A stretch of 64,000 nucleotides of DNA from Stappia sp. MMSF_3263. Its GTDB lineage: Bacteria; Pseudomonadota; Alphaproteobacteria; Rhizobiales; Stappiaceae. The translations under genes and the position numbers were made by a program. Below are positions 56,487 to 64,000 of this stretch, in pieces. The stretch is from the NCBI RefSeq assembly GCF_030733745.1, contig NZ_JASHIK010000001.1:434001-498000 (forward strand). The letters run 5' to 3'. The notes under the pieces are model-generated. The model had not been told where the DNA came from and did not search any database. It saw only the letters and a program-made list of their open reading frames with translations. The stretch's first letter is position 1. Every line of letters begins with the position of its first letter.

Positions 56487-59400
56487 GGTTCGAGCGCCTT
56501 CACCTCATCCGCTACGGCGCCCTGACCGACCGGGAGTTCCGCTTTCGCCCCGGCGCCGGCCTGCATCTTCTCTACGGGCCCAACGAGGCCGGCAAGAGCT
56601 CGGCGCTCGCCGCCATTTCCGATCTGCTCTTCGGCTTTTCCGAAAAGCGCGACGCGCCGCGCTACGATTTCCTGCATGAGGCGAAGGACCTGCGCGTCGC
56701 CGCAACATTGCTTGCATCCGACGGGCGCGAGCTCGCCTTCCGCCGCCGCAAGGGACGCAAGAACACGCTGCTTGCCGATGACGAGGCGGAAAGCCCCTTG
56801 CGCGACGATGCGCTGGCGCCGTTTCTCGGCGGGCTCTCGCGCGAGGTCTTCGAGCTCTCCTTCGGCCTCGATTCCGCGCGGCTGAAGCAGGGCGGCGATG
56901 CCCTCATCGACGGCGAGGGCGAGGAGGGCGGCCGGGTCTTCGCGGCGGCCTCCGGCCTGCACGGGCTCAACGCCCTGCGCGACGCGCTCGAGGCCGAGGC
57001 CGACGGGCTCTTTGCCCCGCGTGCCTCGCGTGACCGCAAGGTCTACCAGGTTCTCGACCGCCACGATGTCGCCCGCCGCGCCGAGCGCGACCGTGCCCTG
57101 CGCGCGGCGGAGTGGAAGCGCCTCAATGCCGAGGTCGACGCCGCCGAGGCCGCCGTCGCCGAGGCGGAAGCCGCGCTCACCGAGACCGGCCGGCGCGCCA
57201 CGAGGCTGCGCAAGCTGCTCGCCCTGTTGCCGCTCCTCAGCCGCATCGGCCGCGCCGAGGCAGAGCTTGCCGCCTTCGCCGATCTGGCCGAACTGCCGGC
57301 CGGCCTGTCGGAGAAGCTTCGCGCCGCGATGGCCGCCTGCGAAGGCGCGCGGCAGGCCCTCGAGGAGGCGACGCGGACCCGCGACGAGGCACGCGCCCGG
57401 CGCGGCGCCATCACGGTAGACGAGACGCTGCTGGCCGCCGGCGGCGAGATCACCACCCTGCATGCAAGGCTTGAGGCTTATCGCCAGCGCCGCGAGCAGC
57501 TGCCCCGTATCGAGGGGGAGGCGGAGGAGTTCGAGCGGGCTCTGCTGGCGCTTCTCGACCGCCTCGGCCAGGGCGGTTCCTCGGTGCCCGAGAGCGAGGC
57601 CCTGCGCGCCTTGCAGCCGGGCGATGCCGTCCTTGCCGATCTTGCCGCGCGCCTTGCCGAGGGCCGCGACCTGCGCCGCGAGCGAACCGATCTGGCGGCC
57701 GTGCTTGCCCGCGAGGCGAAAGCCCTCGAGGAACTCGAGCGGCAGGCCGGCAGCGCGCCGGCGCGGGATCCGGCCCCCTTGCGGGCACGGCTTGCGGCTC
57801 TTGCCCCCGACATCCGCGAGCTGGAGGAGCGTGACCGCCTGTCGGGCGAGCACCAGCGGTTGCGCCGCCGCGTTGCCGAGCAGGCCGCCCGGCTGGCCCC
57901 GCCGCTCGCCGCCCCGGTCGCCGATGCCGACGCGCTCGCCGCCGCCCGCCTGCCGGGCGTCGATGAGATGGGCGAACACCGCGCCCGCTTCGAGGACCTC
58001 GCCGAGGATCTGCGCCGCAATGCCGAGCGTCGCCTTGCCGAGGACGAGGAGATCGCCCGCCTCGACATCGCCATCGCCGAGACCGGGCGCGGAGAGGAGA
58101 TGCCTTCGCCCGAGAGGATCCGTGCCGCCCGTGCCGCGCGCGATGCGGCCCTTGCCCGCTACGTCGAGGCGGATGCCGCCGCCCGGGACGCGCTGCGCGG
58201 CGAGGTCGAGGCCCTGCTGCGCGCCGCCGACAGCCTCGCCGACCAGGCAATCGCCGAGGCCGACCGCGTTTCCCGCCATGCCGCCGACACTGCCCGCCGC
58301 GCGGCGCTCCTGCGTCAGCAGGCCGTGACGCAGGGCGAGGCGGACCGTCTTGCCGGTGAACGGGCGCAGGCGATCGCCGCCTGGAAGGCGCTTTTCGCGC
58401 CACTCGGCATCGAGCCTTCCGGCGTCGCCGCGATGATCGAGTGGCGCCGCGCCGTCGACCGGCTGCTCGAGGAGCGCGAGGAGGCCGGGGTGGTCGCCGC
58501 CCGGATCGCCACGCTCGAGGCCACCGCCTCCCGTGTCCGCCCGCCGCTCACCGCCCTTGCCGGCGAGCTCGGCCTGGAGACGGGCGAGGGTGAGGATGTC
58601 GCCCTCCTCTATCGCCGCGTCGCCGGGGAGTTGGAGGCACGCGGCACCGCATTCCATGAAGGGCGCAGCCTTGCCGGCCGGATCGGCGATGCGCGTGCCC
58701 GCCTTGCGGAAGCGCAGGAGCGGGCGACGGTGCTTGATGCCGCGCTCGGCCGGTGGCGCGAGGGGTTCGACGCGGCGCTTGTCGCCGTCGGCGGTACCGC
58801 CGGCATGGAGGTGGACGCCGCCCAGGCGCTGCTCGATGTCTGGCGGGAACTGCCCGCGACCCTGCGTGAGCGGGACAACCGCGCCGGCCGGGTGCGCGGC
58901 ATGCTGCGCGACAACGAGACCTTTGCGGCCGAGGCGCGCGCGCTGGCCGCCCGCCTTGCCCCGGACCTTACCCCTGATCCCGTCGGGCAAGGCCTTGCCG
59001 ACGCCGCGCCCGACATGCTCGTCGCCGAGTTGCAGAAACGGCTGGAGGGCGAACGCGTCTCGCTCACGCGTGCCGAAGCAGCCGACGAGGCGTTGCAGCG
59101 TGCGGGCGAGGTCCTGGCGCGGGCACAGGCTGCGCTGACCGCCGCCGACAACGCCTGTGCCGGGGCGCTCTCCGGCCTGCCCGAGACCCTGAGCGCCGAC
59201 CCTTCCGCCCTTGCCGGACGTCTCGCGGAGCGCGACAAGCTTGGCCGCGCCCTTGCCGATAACCTCGCGCTCTTCGACGAGACGGCGGAAGGCGAGGCGC
59301 GGGCGGATGTTGCCGCCGAGCTGGAGGGCTTCGATCCGGAGGCGGCCCGCGCCGAGCTTGCCCTTCTCGACAGCGAGAGCGAGCGCCGCACCGGCGCGCT

Positions 59401-60004
59401 GAAGGAGGCGCACGGCCGCGCCCAGCAGGCGCTTGCCGACCGCCAAGCGGCGGAGACCGGGCAAGGGGCGGAGACCGCCGCCTTCGAGCGTCTGTCGGCG
59501 GAGGCCGAGCTGGTCGAGCTCGGCCGACAGTGGTTCGTCACCCGCCTTGCCTCGCTGCTGCTGTCCGGCGCGTTTGAGCATCACCGCGCCCGCCAGGGCG
59601 ACCCGCTGCTGGAGAGTGCGGGGCAGTTGCTCGCCTCGCTGACGCAGGGCGCCTTCGAGGGGCTGCGGCGCGAGTTCGGCGACGACGACCGGCCGCGTCT
59701 ACTCGCCCGTCGCGCCAGTGGCGAGCTTGTCGGCCTCGACGGCCTCAGCGAGGGCACCCGCGACCAGCTCTATCTCGCCCTGCGCCTTGCCTTCCTCGCC
59801 GACTATTCGGCGCGGGCCGAGGCCGCGCCCTTCATCGGCGACGATCTCTTCCAGAGCTTCGACGACGCCCGCACCGCCGCCGGCCTGCGCACGCTCGCCG
59901 GCCAGTCGCAGGTGATCCAGCCGATCCTCTTCACCCATCATGCGAGCGTCGTCGACATCGCCCGGCGCGAGCTCGGCGACCGGCTCGACCTGCTGGAATT
60001 CTGA
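56483..60004 (+). CDS. YhaN-like SMC/Rad50-type ATPase
   Basis: This 1173-residue protein has an N-terminal ATPase half with Walker A LYGPNEAGKSS. Long Ala/Glu/Arg-rich coiled coils span about 180-1000. The C-terminal half has LDGLSEGTRDQLYLALRLAFL (signature) and FIGDDLFQSFDDART (Walker B-like). No Rad50 CxxC zinc hook was seen. Partnered with the nuclease gene, it should process DNA ends. The YhaN group is less well studied than SbcC. GTG 56483 overlaps the upstream stop. Confidence 0.92.
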   Translation: MRFERLHLIRYGALTDREFRFRPGAGLHLLYGPNEAGKSSALAAISDLLFGFSEKRDAPRYDFLHEAKDLRVAATLLASDGRELAFRRRKGRKNTLLADDEAESPLRDDALAPFLGGLSREVFELSFGLDSARLKQGGDALIDGEGEEGGRVFAAASGLHGLNALRDALEAEADGLFAPRASRDRKVYQVLDRHDVARRAERDRALRAAEWKRLNAEVDAAEAAVAEAEAALTETGRRATRLRKLLALLPLLSRIGRAEAELAAFADLAELPAGLSEKLRAAMAACEGARQALEEATRTRDEARARRGAITVDETLLAAGGEITTLHARLEAYRQRREQLPRIEGEAEEFERALLALLDRLGQGGSSVPESEALRALQPGDAVLADLAARLAEGRDLRRERTDLAAVLAREAKALEELERQAGSAPARDPAPLRARLAALAPDIRELEERDRLSGEHQRLRRRVAEQAARLAPPLAAPVADADALAAARLPGVDEMGEHRARFEDLAEDLRRNAERRLAEDEEIARLDIAIAETGRGEEMPSPERIRAARAARDAALARYVEADAAARDALRGEVEALLRAADSLADQAIAEADRVSRHAADTARRAALLRQQAVTQGEADRLAGERAQAIAAWKALFAPLGIEPSGVAAMIEWRRAVDRLLEEREEAGVVAARIATLEATASRVRPPLTALAGELGLETGEGEDVALLYRRVAGELEARGTAFHEGRSLAGRIGDARARLAEAQERATVLDAALGRWREGFDAALVAVGGTAGMEVDAAQALLDVWRELPATLRERDNRAGRVRGMLRDNETFAAEARALAARLAPDLTPDPVGQGLADAAPDMLVAELQKRLEGERVSLTRAEAADEALQRAGEVLARAQAALTAADNACAGALSGLPETLSADPSALAGRLAERDKLGRALADNLALFDETAEGEARADVAAELEGFDPEAARAELALLDSESERRTGALKEAHGRAQQALADRQAAETGQGAETAAFERLSAEAELVELGRQWFVTRLASLLLSGAFEHHRARQGDPLLESAGQLLASLTQGAFEGLRREFGDDDRPRLLARRASGELVGLDGLSEGTRDQLYLALRLAFLADYSARAEAAPFIGDDLFQSFDDARTAAGLRTLAGQSQVIQPILFTHHASVVDIARRELGDRLDLLEF

Positions 60005-60031
60005 AGGACCGCCCGATGCCGGAGCCCCGCC

Positions 60032-61258
60032 ATGCGTAGCGAGACAGTGCGCAACGAGCCGGTCGACACGCTGATCCTCGGCGCGGGGGCGGCCGGCATG
60101 ATGTGCGCGATCCATGCCGCCGCGCGCGGCGACCGCGTGCTTGTCGTCGACCATGCCAGGGCGCCGGGCGAGAAGATCCGCATTTCCGGCGGCGGGCGCT
60201 GCAATTTCACAAACACCGGTGCGACGGCGCGCAACTTCCTCTCTGCAAACCCGCATTTCGCCAAGTCGGCGCTCGGCCGCTACACGCCGCGCGACTTCAT
60301 CGCCATGGTCGACCGGCATGGGATCCCCTGGCACGAGAAGACCCTCGGCCAGCTCTTCTGCGACAATTCCGCCAAGGACATCATCGCCATGCTGGTCGGT
60401 GAGATGCGCAAGGCCGGCGCCGAACTGCGCCTCGGCACGGTGCTGGAAAGCATTGCGCGCAAGGAAGACGGCTTTGCAGCAACGCTTGGCGGCGAGGGGG
60501 CGGCAACCGTCGCCTGCCGCCGGTTCGTCGTCGCCTGCGGCGGCAAGTCGATCCCCAAGATGGGCGCCACCGGCCTCGGCTACCGGATCGCCGAACAGTT
60601 CGGCCTCGCGGTGACCGAGACCCGCGCCGGCCTCGTGCCGCTCACCTTCGGCGAGGACGTTCTGGCCGGCTTCCGCGAGATTGCCGGCGTCGCCGCCGAC
60701 GCGCGCGTTTCCTGCGGCAAGACCTCTTTCGACGAGGCGCTGCTCTTCACCCATCGCGGCCTGTCGGGGCCGGCGATCCTGCAGATCTCCTCCTATTGGC
60801 GCGAACGCCAGCCGGTGCGCGTCGCCTTCCTCCCGGACTGCGACCTGCTTGCCGAGTTGAAGGCCTCGAAACGGGAAAACGGCCGCCGCACCATCGTCAA
60901 CGCGCTGGGCGAGATCCTGCCGAAGCGGCTCGCCGCCCATCTCTCAGCGCTTCACGGCTGGTCGGGAACCATGGGCGAGGCCAGCGACCGGCGTCTTTCC
61001 GCCATTGCCGCCGCCCTGCAGGGCTGGGACCTCTTCCCCATCGGCACGGAAGGCTACCGCACGGCCGAGGTGACGCTGGGCGGCGTCGACACGGCCGGCC
61101 TCGATTCAAGGACGATGGAGGCGAAGTCGGTGCCCGGCCTCTATTTCATCGGCGAGGTCGTCGACGTCACCGGCTGGCTCGGCGGCTACAATTTCCAGTG
61201 GGCGTGGTCGTCCGGCTGGGCCGCCGGCACTGCCATTGCCGAAAGGACGGGGAGATGA
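60032..61258 (+). CDS. BaiN/HI0933-like NAD(P)/FAD-dependent flavoprotein
   Basis: This 408-residue flavoprotein has the dinucleotide fold TLILGAGAAGMMCAIHAA and the family signature GEKIRISGGGRCNFTN. VACGGKSIPKMGATG and the C-terminal GLYFIGEVVDVTGWLGGYN followed by FQWAWSSGW are also present. These mark the HI0933/BaiN family, with roles ranging from tRNA-related to bile-acid reduction. The reaction here is unknown. It is 27 nt after the YhaN-like gene and overlaps the next gene by 4 nt. Confidence 0.93.
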   Translation: MRSETVRNEPVDTLILGAGAAGMMCAIHAAARGDRVLVVDHARAPGEKIRISGGGRCNFTNTGATARNFLSANPHFAKSALGRYTPRDFIAMVDRHGIPWHEKTLGQLFCDNSAKDIIAMLVGEMRKAGAELRLGTVLESIARKEDGFAATLGGEGAATVACRRFVVACGGKSIPKMGATGLGYRIAEQFGLAVTETRAGLVPLTFGEDVLAGFREIAGVAADARVSCGKTSFDEALLFTHRGLSGPAILQISSYWRERQPVRVAFLPDCDLLAELKASKRENGRRTIVNALGEILPKRLAAHLSALHGWSGTMGEASDRRLSAIAAALQGWDLFPIGTEGYRTAEVTLGGVDTAGLDSRTMEAKSVPGLYFIGEVVDVTGWLGGYNFQWAWSSGWAAGTAIAERTGR

Positions 61259-61926
61259 GCGGGCAGGCGGCAATCGGAACGGAGCCCTGTATCTGGCTCG
61301 TCCAAGGTCATGATCTTAGTGAAAATGGTCGGGCGTGGAGGTCTGCCGAGAGTTTCGAGAATGGTGACATTGAGCCCGAGTCGGTTCTGAAGTCGATGAG
61401 GCAGACCGCGGTCGGCTGGTTCCTGCCACAAGAGCGGTTCCCCACAGACAACTATCCGCGCCCGAACCACTATCCCCCGGCGCACGAACAGCCGGCACCG
61501 CAGATCTTTTCCAACGGATTCATCTTCCTGGCGGGCGAAAGCGCCAAGGTGGTGCGAAGCTTCGACATGGGTGAGGGTGCGCTCTATCCCGCGCGCCTCT
61601 GGCATCCGGACGGCAAGACGCCCATGCCGGGCGAGTTCTTCTATCTCAGCCAGGGCAACAAGAAGGACGCCTTTCTGAGGGAGCGGTCCGATGACAAGGG
61701 TCTCGATGCGATGTCGCAGGGGCGATGGCTTGTGCGTGTCGTCCGCGCCCGGGCGCCGCGGCTGCTCTTCTCGGAAAGCGTCCTCGAGGGGCCCGACATC
61801 TGGTGGGACAAGTCGATCTACATCCACTTCTTCATCAGCGACCGGTTGAAGCGCGCCCTCGATCAGCGATGCCTGTCGAGGGACTGGCACCTCGTCCGTT
61901 GTCCGGTCGTCACGGAAGAGGGCTGA
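61255..61926 (+). CDS. hypothetical protein, possibly Imm11/DUF1629-like
   Basis: This 223-residue soluble protein has no signal peptide. C-terminal blocks LLFSESVLEGPDIWWD and IHFFISDRLKRALDQRCLS recall the end of DUF1629 (Imm11) immunity proteins, where a strand is followed by 'SDxLKxAL'. This link is from memory and weak. No toxin gene is adjacent. The first 60 codons use more A/T-ending codons than the neighbours, hinting at transfer. ATG 61255 overlaps the flavoprotein stop and GGGGAG precedes it. Confidence 0.6.
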   Translation: MSGQAAIGTEPCIWLVQGHDLSENGRAWRSAESFENGDIEPESVLKSMRQTAVGWFLPQERFPTDNYPRPNHYPPAHEQPAPQIFSNGFIFLAGESAKVVRSFDMGEGALYPARLWHPDGKTPMPGEFFYLSQGNKKDAFLRERSDDKGLDAMSQGRWLVRVVRARAPRLLFSESVLEGPDIWWDKSIYIHFFISDRLKRALDQRCLSRDWHLVRCPVVTEEG

Positions 61927-61966
61927 CCGGCGCGCGCAAGGTGCGCTGCTCTTTCCTTGCCCAACT

Positions 61967-63130
61967 CTCGGCTGTCATCCCCGGCTTGACCGGGGACCCA
62001 TTGGCAACCCCGGCGGATGTTGCCGGCACCGCCTGTGGCGGCAGGCGCGGAGAGCCGCGCGATCAGTGGGGGACGCGGCTGTCGCTTGCGCACCGGACCG
62101 GAACGGCACCGCCTTGCCCCCGTCGCTATCGCTCTGGGAACGAATGGGCCCCCGCTCTGCGCTGCGCTCCGGCGGGGGTGACGGCCGGGGATGGGGTGGC
62201 GGTTGAGTGCCGTCGGTAGGAGCGAACTGGCGCTCCGAGGACAGGGCGGTGATCGAGTCTCGGTCGCGCCGCAACCCGTCCGGAACGACAGAAATGCGGG
62301 CATCGCCACTTGCACCCCTCTCCCCCCTTGAGGGGGAGATGTTCCCGACAGGGGACAGAGGGGGGGCAGCACCGACCAATTCCGTCGTCGCATGGTGCTG
62401 GCGCCACTCTTGCCTTTCCCTCCGCCGTCATCCCTCCGTGCCGCCGATGTCACGTCGGCCTTTCCTCCCTCTCGGCCGTCATCCCCGGCTTGACCGGGGA
62501 TCCATTGGCAACCCCGGCGGATGTTGCCGGCACCGCCGGTTGCGGCAGGCGTGGAGAGCCGCGCGATCAGTGGGGGAAGCGGCTGTCGCTTGCGCGCCGG
62601 ACCGGCACGCCGCCGCGACCTCCTCCACGCCCGCTCTGGGAACGAATGGGCCCCCGCTCTTCGCTTCGCTCCGGCGGGGGTGACGGCTTGAGGGCGGGGC
62701 GGCGGCAGAGTGCCGACTGCACCGCGTGATGCGGGAATGCGGGCATCGCCTCACGCACCCCTCTCCCCCTTGAGGGGGAGATGTCCCCGACAGAGGACAG
62801 AGGGGGGGCTGCACTGGCCAATCCCTCCGTCAGATGGTGCTGGTGCCACCCTTGCTATCCGCCCGACCGCCATCCCCGCCGCCGATGTCTCGCCGGCCTT
62901 TCCTCCCTCTCGGCCGTCATCCCCGGCTTGACCGGGGACCCATTGGCAACCCCGGCGGATGTTGCCGGCACCGCCTGTGGCGGCAGGCGCGGAGAGCCGC
63001 GCGATCAGTGGGGGACGCGGCTGTCGCTTGCGCGCCGGACCGGCACGCCACCGCCTTGCCCCCCTCGCCGCCGCTCCGGGAACGAATAGGCCCCCGCTCT
63101 TCGCTTCGCTCCGGCGGGGGTGACGACCTT
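61967..63130. repeat. composite intergenic repeat region
   Basis: Three copies of a unit of about 220 bp start at 61967, 62471 and 62909. Each begins CTCGGCYGTCATCCCCGGC, contains the dyad CCCCGG-CTTGA-CCGGGG, and ends near a CCCCCGCTCT...GCGGGGGTGACG dyad. Between copies lies a second element with CCCCTTGAGGGGGAGATG and GGACAGAGGGGGGG. Short overlapping frames here are by-products of the repeats. No gene is supported from 61927 to 63266. Confidence 0.9.
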
Positions 63131-63202
63131 GCGGGTGGGGTGGGAGCCGCTCCCCCGGGTCGTCCGCATTTTCCTGTCGGATGAGGCCTTGCACTCCACT
63201 TC

Positions 63203-63248
63203 TTGAATTACGTGAGTAGTCACGTATATAGACTGCAACAGTCACGTA
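63203..63248 (+). promoter_or_regulatory. marR promoter with operator between -35 and -10
   Basis: TTGAAT (63203-63208) and TATAGA (63227-63232) are -35/-10 candidates with an 18-bp spacer. That spacer is exactly the perfect inverted repeat TACGTGA-GTAG-TCACGTA (63209-63226). A half-site TCACGTA recurs at 63242-63248. Binding of the encoded MarR protein would block the promoter. Confidence 0.75.
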
Positions 63249-63266
63249 TCAGGAAAGGATGCGACC

Positions 63267-63713
63267 ATGAATGCCCTCGTGTTCTCGCTGCTCGATATCG
63301 CCGCACTGATCGAGAAGCGTCTCGACCGGCCGCTGGCCGGCGCGCGCGGCGTCAGCTTCCGCGAGTATCGCCTGCTGAAGAGCCTTTCGGAGTTTCCGCA
63401 AGGGCGCGCAATGCGGGTGGAGCTTGCCCAGGCTGTCGGCCTGACGCCCTCGGCCGTGACCCGCGCACTGAAGCCGCTGGAGAAGATCGGCTATGTCACC
63501 ACCGAGAAGGGTGAGCGCGATGCCCGTCAGAGCCTGGCCTGCCTGACCGGGGCCGGCGAGATCCTGGTGTCCGATGCCGATGCCATCGTCGCCGACGTGG
63601 TCGCGGGCCTGCCGGCCACCACGATCAGCGAGAGCCAGCTGGCCGAGCTCCATCGCGGCCTTGCCGGTCCGCCGGCAAGCCGCGCACGGCCCTTTGCCGT
63701 GGCGCAATCCTAG
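63267..63713 (+). CDS. MarR family transcriptional regulator
   Basis: This 148-residue winged-helix repressor has SFREYRLLKSL (helix 2), MRVELAQAVGLTPSAVTRALKPLEKIGYV broken over the recognition helix, the wing TTEKGERDARQS, and a C-terminal dimer helix. MarR proteins bind palindromes as dimers and release with a ligand. AGGAAAGG precedes ATG 63267. The palindrome inside its own promoter implies autorepression. No obvious target gene is adjacent, so it may act elsewhere. Confidence 0.93.
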   Translation: MNALVFSLLDIAALIEKRLDRPLAGARGVSFREYRLLKSLSEFPQGRAMRVELAQAVGLTPSAVTRALKPLEKIGYVTTEKGERDARQSLACLTGAGEILVSDADAIVADVVAGLPATTISESQLAELHRGLAGPPASRARPFAVAQS

Positions 63714-63732
63714 GGGCCGAGCCTGGATCGAT

Positions 63733-63763
63733 CCCCCGCGCTTCCTTGGAAAAAGCGCGGGGG
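63733..63763. terminator. hairpin between convergent genes
   Basis: CCCCCGCGCTT and AAGCGCGGGGG form a perfect 11-bp stem with a 9-nt loop between the marR stop and the stop of the minus-strand gene. It lacks a T tract on either strand. Confidence 0.6.
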
Positions 63764-64000
63764 CTATCCGTTGCCGCTGCTGTCCTGCGTCGCCGTCGGC
63801 TTGCAGGCGGACGGATCGTCGAGGCGATAGGTATGGGGCGAACGGCTGATGACTGTCAGAAAACCGCTGTCCGCCCAACTGACGATCAACTGATTGGCGT
63901 CCCATACGCCATGCCCGTCACCGGTGATCGCCTGAAAGATCTCGCTTTCGCTCGCCACGCAGTTCTGACGGCGAAGCAGGGCGATGGCGGAGGCTGCCGG
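63764..64000 (-). CDS. hypothetical protein, 5' end beyond the window
   Basis: The minus-strand frame is open to the window edge, so about 78 C-terminal residues are seen. They read VASESEIFQAITGDGHG, VWDANQLIVSWADSGFLTVI and YRLDDPSACKPTAT, ending SSGNG. The upstream part (ALLRRQNCVAS) continues without stop. The Cys, Trp and tail composition would fit a small exported protein. No family is recognised. A GTG at 63958 is in frame but is probably internal. Confidence 0.6.
   Translation of the reverse strand, partial: PAASAIALLRRQNCVASESEIFQAITGDGHGVWDANQLIVSWADSGFLTVISRSPHTYRLDDPSACKPTATQDSSGNG

Noticed and set aside
56237-59584. 1115-codon minus-strand frame opposite the YhaN-like gene
   Set aside because: Same explanation: a shadow of a GC-rich coding sequence, with no recognisable motif and no ribosome site.
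62207-62729. Several overlapping frames of 100-160 codons
   Set aside because: They arise from the composite repeats, overlap in many frames, and have Pro/Arg-rich composition.
61967-63130. Possible CRISPR array
   Set aside because: Repeat units are hundreds of bases long, without short regular repeats and unique spacers, and there are no cas genes.

Overview
The window is a GC-rich chromosomal segment of an alphaproteobacterium, most likely a Hyphomicrobiales (Rhizobiales) member of the Stappia/Labrenzia type. The evidence is a GcrA cell-cycle regulator with a CtrA-like box and GANTC sites upstream, an alphaproteobacterial-style phoR-pstSCAB-phoU-phoB cluster with long PstC and PstA, an argD-argF-hslO operon, and a dxs/tlyA/xseB/histone-deacetylase neighbourhood. 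The genus is inference. No rRNA, tRNA, CRISPR array or IS transposase was seen.

Layout. 1-9450: the 3' end of dxs, an MFS transporter, a copper-handling group (Cys-rich exported protein, PCu(A)C chaperone, SCO1-type protein, small membrane peptide), tlyA, two methyltransferases, then xseB and a histone-deacetylase-like gene on the minus strand. 9450-14280: Sua5/TsaC, and an acyl-CoA dehydrogenase, enoyl-CoA hydratase and SDR operon behind a 16-bp palindrome. 14145-24553: mostly minus-strand genes for a J-domain protein, surface lipoprotein, methyltransferase, CorA, DUF1499 protein, acyl-CoA ligase, two tandem HAD phosphatases and an MBL hydrolase, with a GNAT gene on the plus strand. 24900-29358: a polyamine-type ABC importer whose first permease carries an unusual Pro/Ser-rich insert. 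29476-31289: SRPBCC, unknown and TPR proteins. 31423-39452: the complete phosphate-sensing and uptake regulon with two Pho boxes. 39596-43743: gcrA and argD-argF-hslO. 43971-48829: an RND efflux pair.

48830-64000 is the most plastic part. It holds hairpin repeats with a relic copy of the 3' end of an alpha/beta-hydrolase gene, and a lone exported-protein gene bracketed by two identical 75-bp direct repeats. After these come a sterol-desaturase-like enzyme, an orphan solute-binding protein, a cellulose-synthase-like glycosyltransferase, and an overlapping operon of SbcD/YhaO-like nuclease, YhaN-like SMC ATPase, flavoprotein and a possible immunity-type protein. The window ends with 1.3 kb of composite intergenic repeats, a MarR regulator with an operator placed between its -35 and -10, and a 5'-truncated exported protein.

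Functional links. The Pho genes form one circuit: PhoR senses, PhoB activates, PstSCAB imports, and PhoU couples transport to signalling. Both PhoB sites found lie in front of genes of that circuit. The dehydrogenase, hydratase and SDR, with the nearby CoA ligase, suggest fatty or branched-chain acid catabolism. The best candidates for undescribed biology are the repeat-bracketed orphan gene, the relic hydrolase allele, the permease insert, and the nuclease-ATPase operon ending in an immunity-like gene.
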